Shown here: positions 1 to 7,708 of the stretch, piece after piece
Layout of the letters: each line of letters begins with the position of its first letter
How positions within the stretch are numbered: position 1 is the first letter of the stretch
Assembly: GCA_002440965.1 (NCBI GenBank)
Contig: DJWJ01000020.1
Coordinates: 1-29,960, forward strand
Reading direction: 5' to 3'
From: Candidatus Omnitrophica bacterium UBA6233
GTDB taxonomy: Bacteria > Omnitrophota > Gorgyraeia > Gygaellales > Profunditerraquicolaceae
Length of the DNA stretch: 29,960 nt
Notes under the pieces: model-generated
Told to the model about the DNA's origin: nothing
Seen by the model: only the letters and a program-made list of their open reading frames with translations
The model's database searches: none
Made by a program: the position numbers and the translations under genes

Positions 1-2
1 TT

Positions 3-563
3 GAACGGCCCAATACTTACAAAGAACATAAGACTCCTTGGCAGTTAGCCCAAGAGAAAAAGCCTGACCTAGATAAACGATTACTTATGACAGCTGCTAT
101 TGACCTTGATGTATTGCTTAAAAACTACCTTGCTTTTGTGGATCAAGGGGGTAAGGATCTATTGACTAATCCCTTTATTCCTCAATACTCCTACAGGCTA
201 AAATTCAAAACTGTTAATGTCAAAGGCCAAAGCTCAAAATCCAAAATAAGCACAAATGACAAATACCAAATGACAAAATCCTCGTTTTGGTATTTGAGTT
301 TTGGATTTATTTTGGATTTTGAATTTTGTCATTTGTCATTAAACTTCTTGGCTTTAAATTGTGGTTTTACCTTTTTACTTTTGAATTTTGCCTTTTATAA
401 CACTCTGAATATTTTATTCCATCCTAGCAATATTCTGGAAACTCGTATATTCTTTGATAAAGGCCAGCTTCAACGACCCCACCGGGCCGTTCCTCTGTTT
501 GGCGATAATGACTTCGGCTATGCCCTGATTTTCGGAAGTTTGAGTATAATATTCTTCTCTTAA
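3..563 (+). CDS. C-terminal end of an integrase-type (DDE) transposase, 5'-truncated by the window edge
   Basis: The frame is open from the window edge. It reads ERPNTYKEHKTPWQLAQEKK and then a PDLDKRLLM...DLDVLL segment ending near FVDQGGKDLLTNPF. The pattern (N)ERPNxYK-x-KTPWQL, followed by a leucine-rich tail and GGxD, matches my memory of the C-terminal end of integrase-core (rve) transposases; the catalytic residues lie outside the window. Recognisable similarity stops at about position 205. From 213 the frame runs through a type A palindrome and then antisense to dnaB until a stop at 561-563, so the last 115 or so residues are probably not native. The stop was probably lost by a small indel or when the palindrome and transposon became joined. 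It is convergent with dnaB. It could be a pseudogene or an intact element with a read-through tail. Confidence 0.5.
   Translation, partial: ERPNTYKEHKTPWQLAQEKKPDLDKRLLMTAAIDLDVLLKNYLAFVDQGGKDLLTNPFIPQYSYRLKFKTVNVKGQSSKSKISTNDKYQMTKSSFWYLSFGFILDFEFCHLSLNFLALNCGFTFLLLNFAFYNTLNILFHPSNILETRIFFDKGQLQRPHRAVPLFGDNDFGYALIFGSLSIIFFS
213..346. repeat. Type A palindromic intergenic repeat, copy A1
   Basis: The left end is TTAATGTCAAAGGCC and the right end TTTGTCATTAAACT. The two arms are imperfect inverted copies, with the centre near 275. It lies between the convergent transposase remnant and dnaB. A short module, TTTTTACTTTTGAATTTTGC, follows at 376-395 and is also found after copy A2. Confidence 0.9.
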
Positions 564-1748
564 CAAGAGCACCACCACGTCGGCATCCTGTTCGATAGCG
601 CCGCTCTCCCTTAAATCCGAAAGCTGCGGCCGGTGGTCGGTGCGCGATTCTACCGCGCGCGACAGCTGGCTTATCGCCACAATAGGTATATTCAACTCTC
701 TGGCCAGGGCTTTTAAAGACCGCGAGATTTCCGAAATTTCCTGCTGGCGGCTTTCTATCCCGCTTGAACCGCGCATTAACTGCATATAGTCAAGCACGAT
801 TAATTTCACATCCTGCTGGGCCTTTAACCTGCGGGCCTTGGCGCGTAATTCCATTACCGATATCCCAGGAGTATCGTCTATAAATATCGGGGCTTCAGAA
901 AGTTTCCCTGCCGCAGCGGTCAGGCGCGGCCAGTCCGAAGTGGCCAAATAACCCGTGCGCACCTTTTGCGCGTCAACTCTGGCATGCGAACAAAGCATCC
1001 TTTGGACAAGCTGTTCCTTGGACATTTCCAAGCTAAAAATTGCGGTGGGTATCTTTTCCGCTATGCCTGCGTGCTCAACCATACCCAAAGCAAGCGAACT
1101 CTTCCCCATCGAAGGCCTGCCGGCGACTATAATCAAATCGGAATTCTGCAATCCCGCGGTCTTGATATCAAAATCTATAAAGCCGGTAGGGATACCCGTA
1201 ACATGAGCCTTCTTCCTATATAGGGTATCTATTGTCTCGATACTGTCTTTTACGATTTCCTTAAGATGTATATATGACCCTTGGGCCTTTCTCTCGCTGA
1301 TATCAAAGATCAGCTTTTCGGCGTTATCCACGACTTCGCTTACATTTCCATCGCTCTCATAACAAAACGAAACGATTTTCGTGGCACTATTGATTAAAGA
1401 CCTTAGGATACTTTTTTCTTTGACTATCGAAACATAGTGCCCGATATTGGCCGAGGTAGGGACGGAATTAGCTAAAGATGTAAGATAACTTACTCCGCCT
1501 ATCGAATCAAGCGAACCATCGCCCTTTAAAGCATTGGTTAAAGTAATTAAATCCACCGCTTTATTGGCGGCGTAAAGGTCGGATATGGCTTGGAAAATTC
1601 TTTGGTGGCTGTCTTTGTAAAAGAAATTTCTATCGAGGGTTTCTACGGCAGTGGCAATAGCTTCTTCATCCAGCAGCATCGAGCCTAAAACCGCCATTTC
1701 GGCTTCTAAATTCTGCGGAGGAACTTTATCTAAATTCATATCTGCCAT
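414..1748 (-). CDS. dnaB: Replicative DNA helicase DnaB
   Basis: This is the hexameric 5'-3' helicase that unwinds DNA at the replication fork and binds primase. Its 444 residues are near the normal family length. The N-terminal DnaB domain starts at PPQNLEAEMAVLGSMLL (about residues 10-26). The RecA-like motor has Walker A GRPSMGKSS (210-218), Walker B LIVLDYMQLM (316-325) and the late conserved SDLRESGAIEQDAD (377-390). I see no intein. The start used is the ATG in ATGGCAGATATG; a second ATG three codons later is also possible, and neither has a clear Shine-Dalgarno site. It is the last gene of the rpsF-ssb-rpsR-rplI-dnaB set and is separated from rplI by repeat A2. A convergent transposase remnant lies beyond its 3' end. 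Confidence 0.97.
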   Translation of the reverse strand: MADMNLDKVPPQNLEAEMAVLGSMLLDEEAIATAVETLDRNFFYKDSHQRIFQAISDLYAANKAVDLITLTNALKGDGSLDSIGGVSYLTSLANSVPTSANIGHYVSIVKEKSILRSLINSATKIVSFCYESDGNVSEVVDNAEKLIFDISERKAQGSYIHLKEIVKDSIETIDTLYRKKAHVTGIPTGFIDFDIKTAGLQNSDLIIVAGRPSMGKSSLALGMVEHAGIAEKIPTAIFSLEMSKEQLVQRMLCSHARVDAQKVRTGYLATSDWPRLTAAAGKLSEAPIFIDDTPGISVMELRAKARRLKAQQDVKLIVLDYMQLMRGSSGIESRQQEISEISRSLKALARELNIPIVAISQLSRAVESRTDHRPQLSDLRESGAIEQDADVVVLLLREEYYTQTSENQGIAEVIIAKQRNGPVGSLKLAFIKEYTSFQNIARME

Positions 1749-1792
1749 TTTTTAAACTAAAAACTCAAATTACAAGTCAAAAAAACAAAACG

Positions 1793-1925
1793 ATTAATGT
1801 CAAAGGCCAAAGCTCAAAATTCAAAATAAGCACAAATGACAAATACCAAATGACAAAACCCTGGTTTTGGTATTTGAGTTTTGGATTTATTTTGGATTTT
1901 GAATTTTGTCATTTGTCATTAAACT
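1793..1925. repeat. Type A palindromic intergenic repeat, copy A2
   Basis: It is nearly identical to A1 over its whole length, from TTAATGTCAAAGGCC to TTTGTCATTAAACT, and it fills the rplI-dnaB gap. The inner arms meet near 1858 around CCCTGG. The same tail module TTTTTACTTTTGAATTTTGC follows. Confidence 0.93.
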
Positions 1926-1972
1926 TTTTGGTTTTGCCTTCTAGTCTTAACTTTTTACTTTTGAATTTTGCC

Positions 1973-2416
1973 TTATTTTTTAACTATCCAGATTTTCAGT
2001 TTTGCCTGAATTTCCGGGTGCAATTTTACGTCAACCTCATAAATACCAAGCGCTTTAATCGGCTCGGGCAGAATTATAATATTCTTTTCTACTTCCAAGC
2101 CTTCTTCTTTGAGGGCATTGGAAATATCTTGCGCCGTAACGCTCCCATATAAACTCTTTTCATCCTGAGCAATGGCCGATATAGTCAAAGACATCTTCTC
2201 TAAACGCTCTTTCAAAAGGAGAGCTTCCTGTTTCTTCTCCTCCAGGCCTTGAATAGTTTTTTGCCTCTCCTGCTCAATCTTCTTTAAGTTTCCGGGCGTA
2301 ACCGGTATGGCTAATTTTTTGGGCAATAGAAGATTACGAGCAAAACCATCTTTAACTTTTACCACGCTTCCCGCCTTACCTATTTTATCCACATCTTTAA
2401 CTAATATAACTTCCAT
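1973..2416 (-). CDS. rplI: 50S ribosomal protein L9
   Basis: L9 binds 23S rRNA near the L1 stalk and helps keep the reading frame. The 147-residue product has the family N-terminus MEVILVKDVDKIGKAGSVVK, then KDGFARNLLLPKKLA, a long charged connecting helix (about residues 43-75) and a C-terminal RNA-binding domain. I chose the ATG at 2416 because GGGAGG lies six bases upstream and the homology begins there. The frame is open further upstream, but those 31 codons come from a type B palindrome and do not resemble L9. It follows rpsR, with repeat B1 in the gap. Confidence 0.96.
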   Translation of the reverse strand: MEVILVKDVDKIGKAGSVVKVKDGFARNLLLPKKLAIPVTPGNLKKIEQERQKTIQGLEEKKQEALLLKERLEKMSLTISAIAQDEKSLYGSVTAQDISNALKEEGLEVEKNIIILPEPIKALGIYEVDVKLHPEIQAKLKIWIVKK

Positions 2417-2432
2417 GGGAACCTCCCGTGAA

Positions 2433-2543
2433 ATCACAATATCCAAGCCCCAATGTCGAATAAAATCCCAATGATTCAATGCCCAATTAGAAATTGGGTT
2501 TTGAATCATTCATTCGTCATTGGGATTTGGTGATTGAACATTC
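2433..2543. repeat. Type B palindromic intergenic repeat, copy B1
   Basis: The left arm contains CCCCAATGTCGAATAAAATC and the right arm CATTCATTCGTCATTGGGAT. The centre, CCCAATTAGAAATTGGG, is at 2481-2497. It lies between rpsR and rplI. Confidence 0.9.
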
Positions 2544-2573
2544 CATATTATCAGTTTTAGTAAATACCAAAAA

Positions 2574-2876
2574 CTACCTTGTATATGGCAATAACGAAAT
2601 AAATCTAGCCTTGGTAATCGCTTCAGCAACCATTCTCTGATGCTTGGCGCAATTTCCCGATAGCCGGCTGGCAACTATCTTGCCTCTTTCGTTGATAAAA
2701 GCTTCTAATCTTTTCGTATCTTTGTAATCTAGTGATTTGGTTTTATCCACGCACAAACGGCAGAATCTTTTTCTCCCGATGGTATGCGCCGATCGTTTCT
2801 TGTCTCCATATTTACCCTTTGCCAATGTCTTGGTCTTTGTGCCGCGGCCACCGCCCACTTTTGTCTTAACTTTCAT
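2574..2876 (-). CDS. rpsR: 30S ribosomal protein S18
   Basis: S18 pairs with S6 on the platform of the small subunit. The 100-residue protein has a basic N-terminal extension of about 37 residues, KVKTKVGGGRGTKTKTLAKG and on, before the conserved core FCRLC...LDYKDTKRLEAFINERGKI. It ends in AKHQRMVAEAITKARFISLL. Cysteines in FCRLC and SGNC, with the nearby KHQ histidine, could bind zinc. The start overlaps the last 11 bases of ssb, and a GGAG lies inside the ssb 3' end, so the two are probably translationally coupled. Confidence 0.96.
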   Translation of the reverse strand: MKVKTKVGGGRGTKTKTLAKGKYGDKKRSAHTIGRKRFCRLCVDKTKSLDYKDTKRLEAFINERGKIVASRLSGNCAKHQRMVAEAITKARFISLLPYTR

Positions 2877-3312
2877 TTGCGTCTCCTTCGCTTTCCCCTA
2901 ACCATGTTGATTCTGTAGATGGTTCGTTCGATAATTCCTCTGCGGGCTCCTGCGCCGGAGCCGCTGCCGGCGGCTTGCCCGGGCCTGACCCCATAAATTG
3001 CACGCGTTCCGCCCTGACTTCAATAACACTGCGTTTGGCCCCTGTATTATCCTCCCAAGAGCGCGACTGCAGCCTTCCTTCGACAAAACACGAGCTGCCC
3101 TTGTGCAAATACTGATTGCAAGTTTCAGCCTGCTTGTTCCAAACTACCGCAGTAATAAAACAGACTTCTTCTTTTAACTCCTGATTCTTATCGCGATACT
3201 TGCGGTTAACCGCCATCCGCAGATTAGCGACTGCCGTTCCTTGAGGAGTATAACGCAACTCGGGATCCTTAGTCAGGTTCCCCATTAATAATACTTTGTT
3301 ATAGCTAGCCAT
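2866..3312 (-). CDS. ssb: Single-stranded DNA-binding protein
   Basis: SSB coats single-stranded DNA in replication and repair. Residues 1-110 form an OB fold: ASYNKVLLMGNLTKDPELRY, then GTAVANLRMAVN, then the EGRLQSRSWED strand. A proline/alanine/glutamate-rich linker follows. The C-terminus is acidic (GESEGDANES) but lacks the usual terminal DD(I/L)PF peptide that recruits partner proteins. The length, 148 residues, is slightly short. A GGGAG lies just upstream of the ATG. It sits between rpsF and rpsR, as in many bacteria, and overlaps rpsR. Confidence 0.95.
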   Translation of the reverse strand: MASYNKVLLMGNLTKDPELRYTPQGTAVANLRMAVNRKYRDKNQELKEEVCFITAVVWNKQAETCNQYLHKGSSCFVEGRLQSRSWEDNTGAKRSVIEVRAERVQFMGSGPGKPPAAAPAQEPAEELSNEPSTESTWLGESEGDANES

Positions 3313-3356
3313 TTTTTCTCCCTTCCCAACGAGTTAACTGGAAACTTAGAAAAACT

Positions 3357-3480
3357 ATTAATGTTAAAGGTCAAAACTCAAAATGACAAATACCCAACGT
3401 CAAAACCAAGGTTTTGACATTTGTAATTTTGATTTTGAATTTATTTTGGGCTTTGAATTTTGTCATTTGTCATTAAACTT
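3357..3480. repeat. Type A palindromic intergenic repeat, copy A3
   Basis: The left end is TTAATGTTAAAGGTC and the right end TTTGTCATTAAACTT. The inner arms meet at AAAACCAAGGTTTT (3402-3415), which is a perfect palindrome. It fills the gap between rpsF and ssb. Confidence 0.9.
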
Positions 3481-3490
3481 TTAACTTCTA

Positions 3491-3778
3491 TCACTCCAGC
3501 TTCGTAATCAGCACTCTTAAGATATCCTCATTCAGATTATAAGTATGGCGAATATCTTTTATGGCCAGCGGCGCTATTGAAAAACCCGCCAGATAATAAA
3601 CGCCTTCTAAATATTTTTTTATCGGGAAAAAAAGTTTCTTCCTCTCGGACCATAACCCGCTCTGCGATATAACCCCGCCGTGCTTGGTTATGGCTTCATC
3701 GATCTGCTGAAAAAGATTTTTCCGGTTTTCTTCCGATAAATCCGGTTTTACGATTATAAGCGCCTCGTATTTGTTCAT
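3491..3778 (-). CDS. rpsF: 30S ribosomal protein S6
   Basis: S6 is the partner of S18 in the small-subunit platform. The 95 residues match the family: MNKYEALIIVKPDLSEE, then the strand FFPIKKYLEGVYYLAGF, then LNEDILRVLITKLE at the end. It is at the normal lower length, with no acidic tail. AAAGGAG lies nine bases before the ATG. It leads the S6-SSB-S18-L9 order. The gap to ssb holds repeat A3 and the gap to pth holds repeat B2. Confidence 0.96.
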   Translation of the reverse strand: MNKYEALIIVKPDLSEENRKNLFQQIDEAITKHGGVISQSGLWSERKKLFFPIKKYLEGVYYLAGFSIAPLAIKDIRHTYNLNEDILRVLITKLE

Positions 3779-3796
3779 GCTTTTAGCTCCTTTTCA

Positions 3797-3884
3797 AATT
3801 ACCAATTTCCAAATTCCGATTCCCAATTGGGGCATTAAATCATTGGGATTTCATTCATCATTGGGATTTGGGTATTGGACATTG
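3797..3884. repeat. Type B palindromic intergenic repeat, copy B2
   Basis: Its arms meet at TCCCAATTGGGG (3820-3831). It lies between pth and rpsF, and its right arm overlaps the last 11 codons or so and the stop of pth. Confidence 0.88.
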
Positions 3885-4450
3885 CCTCTCTTATTAAACA
3901 CACCCATACTTTTTTCTAAGCCTTCGTTAACCCAACTTTCACAGCATTCAGCCGCATTTTTTATTATGCCGGCGAGTTCTCCGCTTTCCTTTTTATCAAA
4001 ACGCGCAAGGACGTAATCCGCCGCCTCGATATGCTTTCCGGGCCGGCCTATGCCGACACGCAGCCTGCTAAACTCATTGCTGCCCAAATGCCCGATTATC
4101 GATTGGATCCCGCGATGTCCGGCGGATGAACCTTTTGCGCGCAACCTAAGCCTGCCGAATTCAAGGTCCAAATCATCACAAACCACCAAAAGATCGCCTA
4201 AGCCTGCTTTATGTTTCTTCAGCAAAAGCTTAACCGCCTCTCCCGATAAATTCATGAATGTAAGCGGCAGGGCTAAAACCGCATCGGTTTCTCCAAGCCT
4301 GGCTTTAGCGCTTAAGGCGCTTGCCCCTTTTTCTTTTTTAAGAACTGATTTTTTGGCTTTTGCCAAATGCTTTACGACCTGAAAACCTATATTATGCCTT
4401 GAGCCGCTGTAAAGAACTCCAGGATTACCTAAGCCTACAATTAATTTCAT
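3851..4450 (-). CDS. pth: Peptidyl-tRNA hydrolase
   Basis: Pth releases peptides from peptidyl-tRNA that has dropped off the ribosome. Family residues are present: N9 (GLGNPG), catalytic H19 (RHNIGF), N67 (FMNLSG) and D92 (CDDLDLEFGRLRLR), plus GSSAGHRGIQSI. The core ends at GVFNKRGN. The last residues, VQYPNPNDE and the stop, are written by the arm of repeat B2, so a native end may have been replaced. The total is 199 residues, within the family range. The ATG has only weak ribosome-binding sequence and follows repeat A4 closely. Placement after rplY matches the common ctc-pth order. Confidence 0.96.
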   Translation of the reverse strand: MKLIVGLGNPGVLYSGSRHNIGFQVVKHLAKAKKSVLKKEKGASALSAKARLGETDAVLALPLTFMNLSGEAVKLLLKKHKAGLGDLLVVCDDLDLEFGRLRLRAKGSSAGHRGIQSIIGHLGSNEFSRLRVGIGRPGKHIEAADYVLARFDKKESGELAGIIKNAAECCESWVNEGLEKSMGVFNKRGNVQYPNPNDE

Positions 4451-4459
4451 TAATAGAGA

Positions 4460-4595
4460 TTAATGTCAAATACCAAAACCCAAAATTCAAAATAAGCACA
4501 AATGACAAATACCAAATGATAAAACCTTGGTTTTGGACTTTGTTATTTGGATTTTGAATTTATTTTGGATTTTGAATTTTGTCATTTGTCATTCA
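4460..4595. repeat. Type A palindromic intergenic repeat, copy A4
   Basis: It starts TTAATGTCAAATACC and ends TTTGTCATTCAAG. It carries the shared segment AAAATTCAAAATAAGCACAA and the closing arm ATTTTGGATTTTGAATTTTG. It lies between rplY and pth. Confidence 0.92.
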
Positions 4596-4612
4596 AGTAT
4601 AAACTATTTATA

Positions 4613-5317
4613 CTACTTCTTCTCTTCTTTACCCTTGGCTTCTTTTCCTTCTTCAGCGCCAGCTTCTCCCGGCACTTCCTTCTTCTCTTTGATTACCTCG
4701 GGCTCCTGCTTTTCTCCGCCTTCAACAGCTTCGGCCGGAGCTTCTTCTTTCATCGGAGCAATTACGGTTAGAACAATCGCTCCGGGATCATTTAAAATCT
4801 TTACGCCCGCAGGCACGGAAATATCTTTAATATGGATGGATTCGCCTAACTTTAGCTGGCTGATATCTACCTCGATATCCTTAGGAATACTCGTAGGAAG
4901 ACACTCTATTTCAACTTCCCAAAGAACATGCTCTAACGAACCGCCCTCCTGCTTAACTCCGACAGCATCCCCTTTAGCGCTGATAGGAATATTAACCTTG
5001 ATTGCCTTGGTAAGGGATATCTGGTTAAAATCCACGTGGACTATTTCTCCGTGAACAGGATCATGCTGGATTTCTTTAATCAAGCAGGGCCGGGATTTTT
5101 GTTTTTTATCATCTTTAATGTTTAAATTGATTATGACACCTTCAATCCTGTGCTGATGCACCAACTGCACCAGTTGCCGATGGGAAAGCTTTAGCGCCAA
5201 AGCATCCTTGCCATCCGCATAAACTACAGCCGGAACAAAACCTTTATCCCTTAAATCTTTGACTTTGCCTCTGCCCAAACCTTCTCTAATCTCCGCATCC
5301 AAAAATAATTCTTCCAT
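4613..5317 (-). CDS. rplY: 50S ribosomal protein L25 (CTC/TL5 long form)
   Basis: This is a 5S rRNA-binding protein. The N-terminal L25 domain covers about residues 1-92: LDAEIREGLGRGKVKDLRDK, then GFVPAVVYADGKDALAL. The C-terminal CTC-type beta domain covers about 95-190, with HVDFNQISLTKAIKVNIP and later GVKILNDPGAIVLTV. The final 45 or so residues are a low-complexity Glu/Lys/Ala tail, common in this family. The length of 234 fits the long form. AAAGGATG precedes the ATG. It lies between prs and pth, the usual order. Confidence 0.95.
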   Translation of the reverse strand: MEELFLDAEIREGLGRGKVKDLRDKGFVPAVVYADGKDALALKLSHRQLVQLVHQHRIEGVIINLNIKDDKKQKSRPCLIKEIQHDPVHGEIVHVDFNQISLTKAIKVNIPISAKGDAVGVKQEGGSLEHVLWEVEIECLPTSIPKDIEVDISQLKLGESIHIKDISVPAGVKILNDPGAIVLTVIAPMKEEAPAEAVEGGEKQEPEVIKEKKEVPGEAGAEEGKEAKGKEEKK

Positions 5318-5367
5318 GTTTTTACATCCTTTCGAAAATTGATAATTGTTCCATTTAAGTAAAACTG

Positions 5368-6303
5368 TTAATCAAACAGCGAACTCACCGACTCTTCGTT
5401 ATGTATCCTTTTGATCGCTTCGCCCAAAAGGTTAGCTACGCTTAAAACCTTGATCTTGGGATGAACTCTATTTTTATCCAAAGGAATACTGTCTGTTATT
5501 ACCAGCTCCTTTAAATTTACGCTTTTATCCAAACGCTCGATTGCAGGGCCTGACAAAACTCCGTGCGCGATTGCCGCGTATATATTCTTTGCGCCTGCCT
5601 TCTTCAGCGCGTCAACCCCTTCAAACAGCGAACTGCCGGTAGCCACCAAATCATCGACGATGATAGCGTTCTTGCCTTCAACCTCGCCTAAAATATGCAT
5701 AGCCTCGGTCTTCTCCGGAGATTCCCTGCGCTTATCGATAATAGCTAAAGGCACGCCCATTCTTTTGGCGTAGGCCCGGGCCATTTTTATGCCTCCCACG
5801 TCGGGAGAAACCACTACCAAATCTTTGATTTTTTGATCGAAATAATCTATGAAAACACCTATAGAAAAAAGATGGTCAACCGGTATATCAAAAAATCCCT
5901 GAATCTGTCCGGCGTGCAAATCCATAGTGAGGATCCGGTTTGCTCCCGCGACAGTCAACAGGTTAGCCACTAACTTTGCTGTAATCGGCACGCGCGGCTG
6001 GTCTTTCCTGTCCTGCCTGGCATAACCAAAATAAGGAATGACTGCGGTTATGCGCTGGGCGCTTGACCTTCTCATCGCGTCCATCATAATCAATAATTCC
6101 ATCAGGTTTTCATTTGTAGGCGGACAGGTCGGCTGGACCACAAATACGTCTTTGCCGCGGATATTTTCATTTATCTTTACGCGGATTTCGCCTTCGCTGA
6201 ACCTTGTCACCAGCGCTTCCGACGGATTGACTTTCAGGTATTTACAGATATCTTTGGCTAATTCGGTATGCGCGTTGCCGCTAAATATAGCTAATTTATC
6301 CAT
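5368..6303 (-). CDS. prs: Ribose-phosphate pyrophosphokinase (PRPP synthase, class I)
   Basis: It makes PRPP from ribose 5-phosphate and ATP for nucleotide, histidine and tryptophan synthesis. Seen in the sequence: the N-terminal FSGNAHTELAKDI, the flexible region YFGYARQDRK (residues 91-100), the cation-binding MDLHAGQIQGFF, and the PRPP loop VDDLVATGSS (216-225). The length of 311 is normal. AAGGA precedes the ATG, and the gene starts two bases after glmU ends, so the two are co-translated. hisG, pyrG and carAB in the same window feed from or beside PRPP, but they are not in the same operon. Confidence 0.97.
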   Translation of the reverse strand: MDKLAIFSGNAHTELAKDICKYLKVNPSEALVTRFSEGEIRVKINENIRGKDVFVVQPTCPPTNENLMELLIMMDAMRRSSAQRITAVIPYFGYARQDRKDQPRVPITAKLVANLLTVAGANRILTMDLHAGQIQGFFDIPVDHLFSIGVFIDYFDQKIKDLVVVSPDVGGIKMARAYAKRMGVPLAIIDKRRESPEKTEAMHILGEVEGKNAIIVDDLVATGSSLFEGVDALKKAGAKNIYAAIAHGVLSGPAIERLDKSVNLKELVITDSIPLDKNRVHPKIKVLSVANLLGEAIKRIHNEESVSSLFD

Positions 6304-6305
6304 AC

Positions 6306-7559
6306 TTATTCCTTCTTTCCTAAAATTTTTGCCGGAACGCCCACGGCTTTTTGATTGTCGGGAATATCTCTTAGCACTACTGAACCGGCTCCAGTCATAG
6401 CGCCCTTGCCTATCTTTACCGGCGCAATAAGAACAGTGTCCGAACCAATAAACGCATTATCTTTTATGACTGTGCGGTGTTTAGAACGGCCGTCAAAGTT
6501 TGCGGTAACGGCCCCGGCGCCGATATTTGCTCCTGCGCCGACGGAAGTATCGCCGATATAGGAAAAATGTTTGGCAAAAACTTTGGCGCCGATTTTACTG
6601 CGGACAAGTTCGACAAAATTACCCAAAGTTACATCATCCGAAACCCTTGCCCCTTCCCTTAAATGGGCAAACGGGCCGATAAAACAACGTTTTCCGATTT
6701 TAACATCTGTTTCAACAACTGTAAAGGGATAAATCACTGTATCCTGCCCTATTTTTGTGCCGTAATTTATGAATGTCGAACGCGGGTCAACTATGGTAAT
6801 CCCGTCAAGCATAAACTTTTCGTTAATCCGCTCCTGCATTATCGAATTGGCTTTGGCTAATTCCAGCCGGGAATTAACCCCCAGCGTCTCCTGTATATCG
6901 CCGATCCTGATTCCGTCAACCAGCCTGTTTTCTTTATAAAGAATGCTTATCGCATCCGTAAGGTAATACTCATTCTTGCGGTTATTCGGCCTGACCTTCT
7001 TTAGCGCGCTTTCCAGGCTTATTTTATTAAAACACATTATCCCCGTATTTACTTCTTTGATATCTTTTTCGAAATCATCCGCGTCCTTTTCTTCGGCTAT
7101 TGCCATAACGCTGGAGTATTTGTCGCGCAGCACCCTGCCATACCCTTTCGGCTTATCCATTTGCGCCGTTAGCAGAGTCGCGTCGATATTATTTTCAAGA
7201 TGATACTTTAAAAGTTTATCTACGCTCTCTTTTTTTAACAAGGGCGTATCCCCGTAAAGCACCAAAACCGTTCCCTTAAAACCTTTAAGTTTAGGCAAAG
7301 CCTGCTTAACCGCGTCAGCCGTGCCGATAAGCTTTTTTTGCACAACAACCTGAATGTTTTCAGGAATGATTTCTCTGACCAGTTCATGCTTATGGCCTAA
7401 AACGACCACCGTCTTCTTGGGTTTTAAAGAACGGGATAGGTCTAAAACATAGGCAAGCATATTGCGGCCGCAGATCTTATGCATGACTTTAGGGATATCG
7501 GATTTCATCCGCTCTCCCTTGCCCGCCGCCAGAATTATCACCGCAATCTCTTTATTCAT
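6306..7559 (-). CDS. glmU: Bifunctional N-acetylglucosamine-1-phosphate uridyltransferase / glucosamine-1-phosphate acetyltransferase
   Basis: GlmU makes UDP-GlcNAc for peptidoglycan and lipid A. The N-terminal uridyltransferase shows LAAGKGERMKSDIPKVMHK near residues 11-29 and VLYGDTPLL. The C-terminal half is a left-handed beta helix with hexapeptides (IGPFAHLREGA, IGAGANIGAGA). It has the acetyltransferase histidine in FAKHFSYIGD and the segment NFDGRSKHRTVI. At 417 residues it is shorter than the usual 450 or so, lacking mainly a C-terminal tail. The ATG has only a distant GAGG upstream. Normally it follows spoVG or tRNA-Gln; here the restriction module lies in between. Confidence 0.96.
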   Translation of the reverse strand: MNKEIAVIILAAGKGERMKSDIPKVMHKICGRNMLAYVLDLSRSLKPKKTVVVLGHKHELVREIIPENIQVVVQKKLIGTADAVKQALPKLKGFKGTVLVLYGDTPLLKKESVDKLLKYHLENNIDATLLTAQMDKPKGYGRVLRDKYSSVMAIAEEKDADDFEKDIKEVNTGIMCFNKISLESALKKVRPNNRKNEYYLTDAISILYKENRLVDGIRIGDIQETLGVNSRLELAKANSIMQERINEKFMLDGITIVDPRSTFINYGTKIGQDTVIYPFTVVETDVKIGKRCFIGPFAHLREGARVSDDVTLGNFVELVRSKIGAKVFAKHFSYIGDTSVGAGANIGAGAVTANFDGRSKHRTVIKDNAFIGSDTVLIAPVKIGKGAMTGAGSVVLRDIPDNQKAVGVPAKILGKKE

Positions 7560-7708
7560 ATATTTTCATGCCTCAATCTAATCACCACACAGTGTTGTCA
7601 CCCGCCGAGTTTTACAACATCAATATTGCCAGTTGACTATCAATACCACTGTCCGCCGGGTGAAAAGACGGTTTTATTTACTTAAGCGCTACTTCTGAAT
7701 TTTAAAAA
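7560..7708. other. Junction between restriction module and glmU, with imperfect inverted repeat
   Basis: No gene fits here. CACCCGCCGAGT (7600-7611) and GTCCGCCGGGTG (about 7651-7662) form imperfect inverted arms separated by about 40 bases. GCCAGTTGACTATCAATA lies in the loop. It may be the right edge of the inserted restriction module or a transcript hairpin; I cannot tell which. Confidence 0.3.

Noticed and set aside
1850..2152. 100-codon plus-strand ORF starting MTKPWFWYLSFGF
   Set aside because: It is read from repeat A2 and the antisense of rplI. The same peptide start recurs at other repeat copies.
2417..2509. 31-codon N-terminal extension of L9
   Set aside because: It is read from repeat B1. 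The family start MEVILVKDV has GGGAGG just upstream.
213..4595. Seven repeat copies in the first 4.6 kb as a possible CRISPR or tandem array
   Set aside because: Copies are 100-140 bp palindromes spaced by whole genes, with no regular short spacers and no cas genes.
4527..5054. 175-codon plus-strand ORF opposite rplY
   Set aside because: It is antisense to a clear L25 gene. Its Ser/Pro/Phe-rich composition reflects the reverse of Glu/Lys/Ala codons and repeat A4.
7560..7708. tRNA or riboswitch upstream of glmU
   Set aside because: No cloverleaf or known aptamer pattern can be folded, only one imperfect pair of arms.
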